A stretch of 9,753 nucleotides of DNA from Verrucomicrobiota bacterium (GTDB lineage Bacteria; Verrucomicrobiota; Verrucomicrobiia; Limisphaerales; JAGWYX01). The notes under the pieces were generated by a model. It was given only the letters and a program-made list of their open reading frames with translations. It did not search any database and was not told the origin of the DNA. Location of the stretch: contig JAGWYX010000079.1 of assembly GCA_018969165.1 (NCBI GenBank), forward strand, positions 1 to 9,753. The letters run 5' to 3'. The position numbers and the translations under genes are program-made. How positions within the stretch are numbered: the stretch's first letter is position 1; every line of letters starts with the position of its first letter. Positions 6,051 to 9,753 of this stretch are shown piece by piece.

Positions 6051-6826
6051 ACGCCTCCCACCAAGTGCGTGAGAAAGAGACTCAGGAAAAAGTTGCAGAT
6101 CAGAATCGTGATCGACGCGAAGACGACGGCTTCGGTGGTCGCGCGGCCCACGCCCTCGGCGCCCTCATGACAGCTCAATCCTTTGTAGCAGCCGACGACC
6201 GCGACAATCGCCCCGAAGATGAAGGCCTTGCTGATTCCCATCGCGACGTCGCTGACCCGGGTGTAGCGCAGCATGTTGTTCCACGCGTAGGTGGGGTCGA
6301 TCCCCAGCAGGTGCACCGCCACGACGTCTCCGGCGCCAATGCCAACCGTGATCGCTTCGGCGGTGAGCAGCGGCAATGCCAGCACTGTGGCAAACAGCCG
6401 CGGCACCACCAGGTAATCGATCGGGTGCGTCGCCAGCGTGCGCAACGCATCGATCTGCTCCGTTACCCGCATCGTGCCCAGTTCCGCCGCCATTGCCGCC
6501 CCGACCCGGCCAGCCACCATCAGCGCCGTCAGCACCGGTCCCAGCTCGCTGCACATCGACACGCTGACTACCGCCAGAGTGGCGGTATCCATCTTGACCT
6601 CATGGAACTTGTAGTAGGTCTGCGCACACAGGACCATCCCGGTGAAGGCCCCCGTGATGAGAACGACCGACTGGGATTTAACCCCGATGAAATAGATTTG
6701 GTAGAGCAGCTCCTGCGACCGGGGCCGGGCCAGCAGGAGCGAGCGGACCACCTCCAGGCACAACAGGGCGATCCGCCCCAGTCCCTGCAACCAGCCGCCC
6801 ACCCAGTTGTCAGCCAGAAAGTTCAT
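6047..6826 (-). CDS. mlaE: MlaE-type ABC transporter permease
   Basis: The inner-membrane permease of the MlaEFD phospholipid transporter, 259 residues, the usual length. The family hallmark ELGPVLTALMVAGRVGAA (94-111) followed by ELGTMRVTEQIDAL (115-128) is intact, as is the late motif GCYKGLSCHEGAEGVGRATT (212-231). Hydrophobic segments lie at about 50-70, 82-105, 140-175, 200-215 and 233-255, with an N-terminal amphipathic stretch containing LLCLEVVRSLLLA. It is the first gene of the six-gene run. ATG at 6826 has no recognisable Shine-Dalgarno site (the preceding bases are C-rich). A 69-codon reading frame upstream ends in an ATGA overlap with this start. MlaB and MlaC, the STAS and periplasmic carrier proteins of the E. 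coli system, are not encoded nearby. No promoter could be identified with confidence. Confidence 0.94.
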   Translation of the reverse strand: MNFLADNWVGGWLQGLGRIALLCLEVVRSLLLARPRSQELLYQIYFIGVKSQSVVLITGAFTGMVLCAQTYYKFHEVKMDTATLAVVSVSMCSELGPVLTALMVAGRVGAAMAAELGTMRVTEQIDALRTLATHPIDYLVVPRLFATVLALPLLTAEAITVGIGAGDVVAVHLLGIDPTYAWNNMLRYTRVSDVAMGISKAFIFGAIVAVVGCYKGLSCHEGAEGVGRATTEAVVFASITILICNFFLSLFLTHLVGGV

Positions 6827-7055
6827 TCGCGGGGGGTAGTTCTAGCGGGGCGCGGCTCGGTGAGCCGCGGCACGCTCATCCTGCCGTTGGTATGGAAGAC
6901 AATTCCAGGCCCCGTCAGCACCGCCGCCGCTGCGGGTCGCACACCCGCGCTCGAGAATGAGAATTGCGCTGCGGCGCCCCAGGCGCATCTCAGTTTCTTG
7001 CAGCTCGGCCTACCCTGGGCGCAACCGTCCATGACTCCCCCCTGCCACCCCGGCG
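6827..7055. other. Spacer between clpC and mlaE with palindrome
   Basis: A 229-base gap on the transcribed (minus) strand between the clpC stop and the mlaE start. It contains a perfect 8-bp hairpin at 6851-6869 (CGCGGCTC, loop GGT, GAGCCGCG) about 25 bases before mlaE, and a 5-bp one at 6974-6986 (GCGCC/GGCGC). No T-run follows either on the minus strand, so no intrinsic clpC terminator is evident and read-through into mlaE cannot be excluded. A minus-strand reading frame (7032-6823) fills the gap but looks like translated spacer. Confidence 0.5.
6851..6869. repeat. Perfect GC palindrome before mlaE
   Basis: An 8-bp stem (6851-6858 with 6862-6869) closes on a 3-base loop. Its core CGGCTCGGTG recurs, slightly altered, in the last codons of mlaD (about 4333-4347), and it resembles in style, though not in sequence, the palindromic units at 1-93. 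It may be an interspersed palindromic repeat, or an RNA hairpin in the mlaE leader that hides the start region. Confidence 0.45.
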
Positions 7056-9566
<2,511 letters not shown>

Positions 9567-9595
9567 GGCTTCATCGCTCATACGTGTTTCAATTT

Positions 9596-9650
9596 GCTAT
9601 AAGTCGTCGTCTTTGTCCACTGTCGCAGGACAAATTTAACGCAAAGTCGC
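9596..9650 (-). promoter_or_regulatory. Candidate clpC promoter with overlapping inverted repeat
   Basis: On the minus strand a perfect inverted repeat TTTGTCC-N9-GGACAAA (9634-9628 and 9618-9612) lies 31-53 bases before the upstream clpC ATG. Its 9-base spacer contains GCGACA, which matches four of six bases of a -35 box. TATAGC (9601-9596), four of six for a -10 box, follows 19 bases later. A repressor bound to the repeat would cover the -35 element. The 9-base spacer is like that of the HrcA site CIRCE, but the arms do not match CIRCE (TTAGCACTC/GAGTGCTAA), nor a CtsR tandem site. The promoter match is weak; the inverted repeat is certain. Confidence 0.35.
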
Positions 9651-9753
9651 CCCGAAATGAAGCAAAAAATCCCGGCGCGTGGCAGGTCCCGCGGAATGTG
9701 GACCTTGGTTTGCTCCCGCGAGGCCGCGGGTTCAACGAAGATTGTCCGGGCCC
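9651..9753. other. Upstream spacer with hairpins at the right edge
   Basis: No gene is visible. A strong perfect hairpin CCCGCG-AGGC-CGCGGG lies at 9715-9730, and AGGTCC/GGACCT (9684-9689 with 9700-9705) forms a second. On the minus strand six T residues (9669-9664) follow this hairpin after a further GC-rich stretch, so the second hairpin and T-run could belong to a terminator of a gene right of the window, although the 14 bases in between make it a poor one. The region was checked for a tRNA and none folds. Confidence 0.35.

Noticed and set aside
9640..9753. Possible tRNA suggested by CGCGGGTTC at the right edge
   Set aside because: The hairpin has a 4-base loop rather than a 7-base T-loop, and no acceptor or anticodon arm can be drawn on either strand.

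Overview
The window is GC-rich, densely coded chromosomal DNA that looks like part of a Gram-negative bacterium of the PVC group, most likely Verrucomicrobiota. This is an inference from the mix of genes: a ClpC of the planctomycete/verrucomicrobial type, a diderm MlaEFD lipid transporter, a YacL-like PIN-TRAM membrane protein and a small bacterial RRM protein with a glycine-rich tail. No 16S gene or other decisive marker is present. I see no tRNA or rRNA gene, CRISPR array, prophage, transposase or integrase.

Layout. Positions 1-181 hold a pair of inverted palindromic units (REP/BIME-like) and a spacer. Two rightward genes follow: rsmI (182-877), encoding the 16S rRNA C1402 ribose methyltransferase, and a 102-residue RRM RNA-binding protein (1255-1563). 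A 377-base gap between them has several hairpins, then a candidate promoter and a leader of about 140 bases. All remaining genes are on the minus strand and converge on the RRM gene. In transcription order they are clpC (9566-7056), a 229-base gap with a strong palindrome, and a tight six-gene run: mlaE (6826-6047), mlaF (6050-5301), mlaD (5298-4321), PIN-TRAM protein (4317-3301), DUF2007 protein (3269-3048) and FAD-linked oxidase (3051-1672). The spacings in this run are a 4-base overlap, 2 bases, 3 bases, 31 bases and a 4-base overlap, so it is very probably one operon.

How the genes fit together. MlaE (permease), MlaF (ATPase) and MlaD (MCE substrate-binding subunit) form the inner-membrane core of a phospholipid transporter between inner and outer membrane. 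MlaB and MlaC are not encoded here. The downstream PIN-TRAM, DUF2007 and GlcD-type genes have no known role in lipid transport; co-transcription is supported only by spacing. ClpC is an AAA+ unfoldase for ClpP, and RsmI and the RRM protein act on RNA.

The window is mostly recognisable housekeeping content, and I do not see a clearly new multi-gene system. The less ordinary observations are non-coding: the inverted palindromic pair at the left end, a 7-9-7 inverted repeat overlapping a possible clpC promoter, and the structured leader of the RRM gene. The composition of the six-gene operon is also worth a look.
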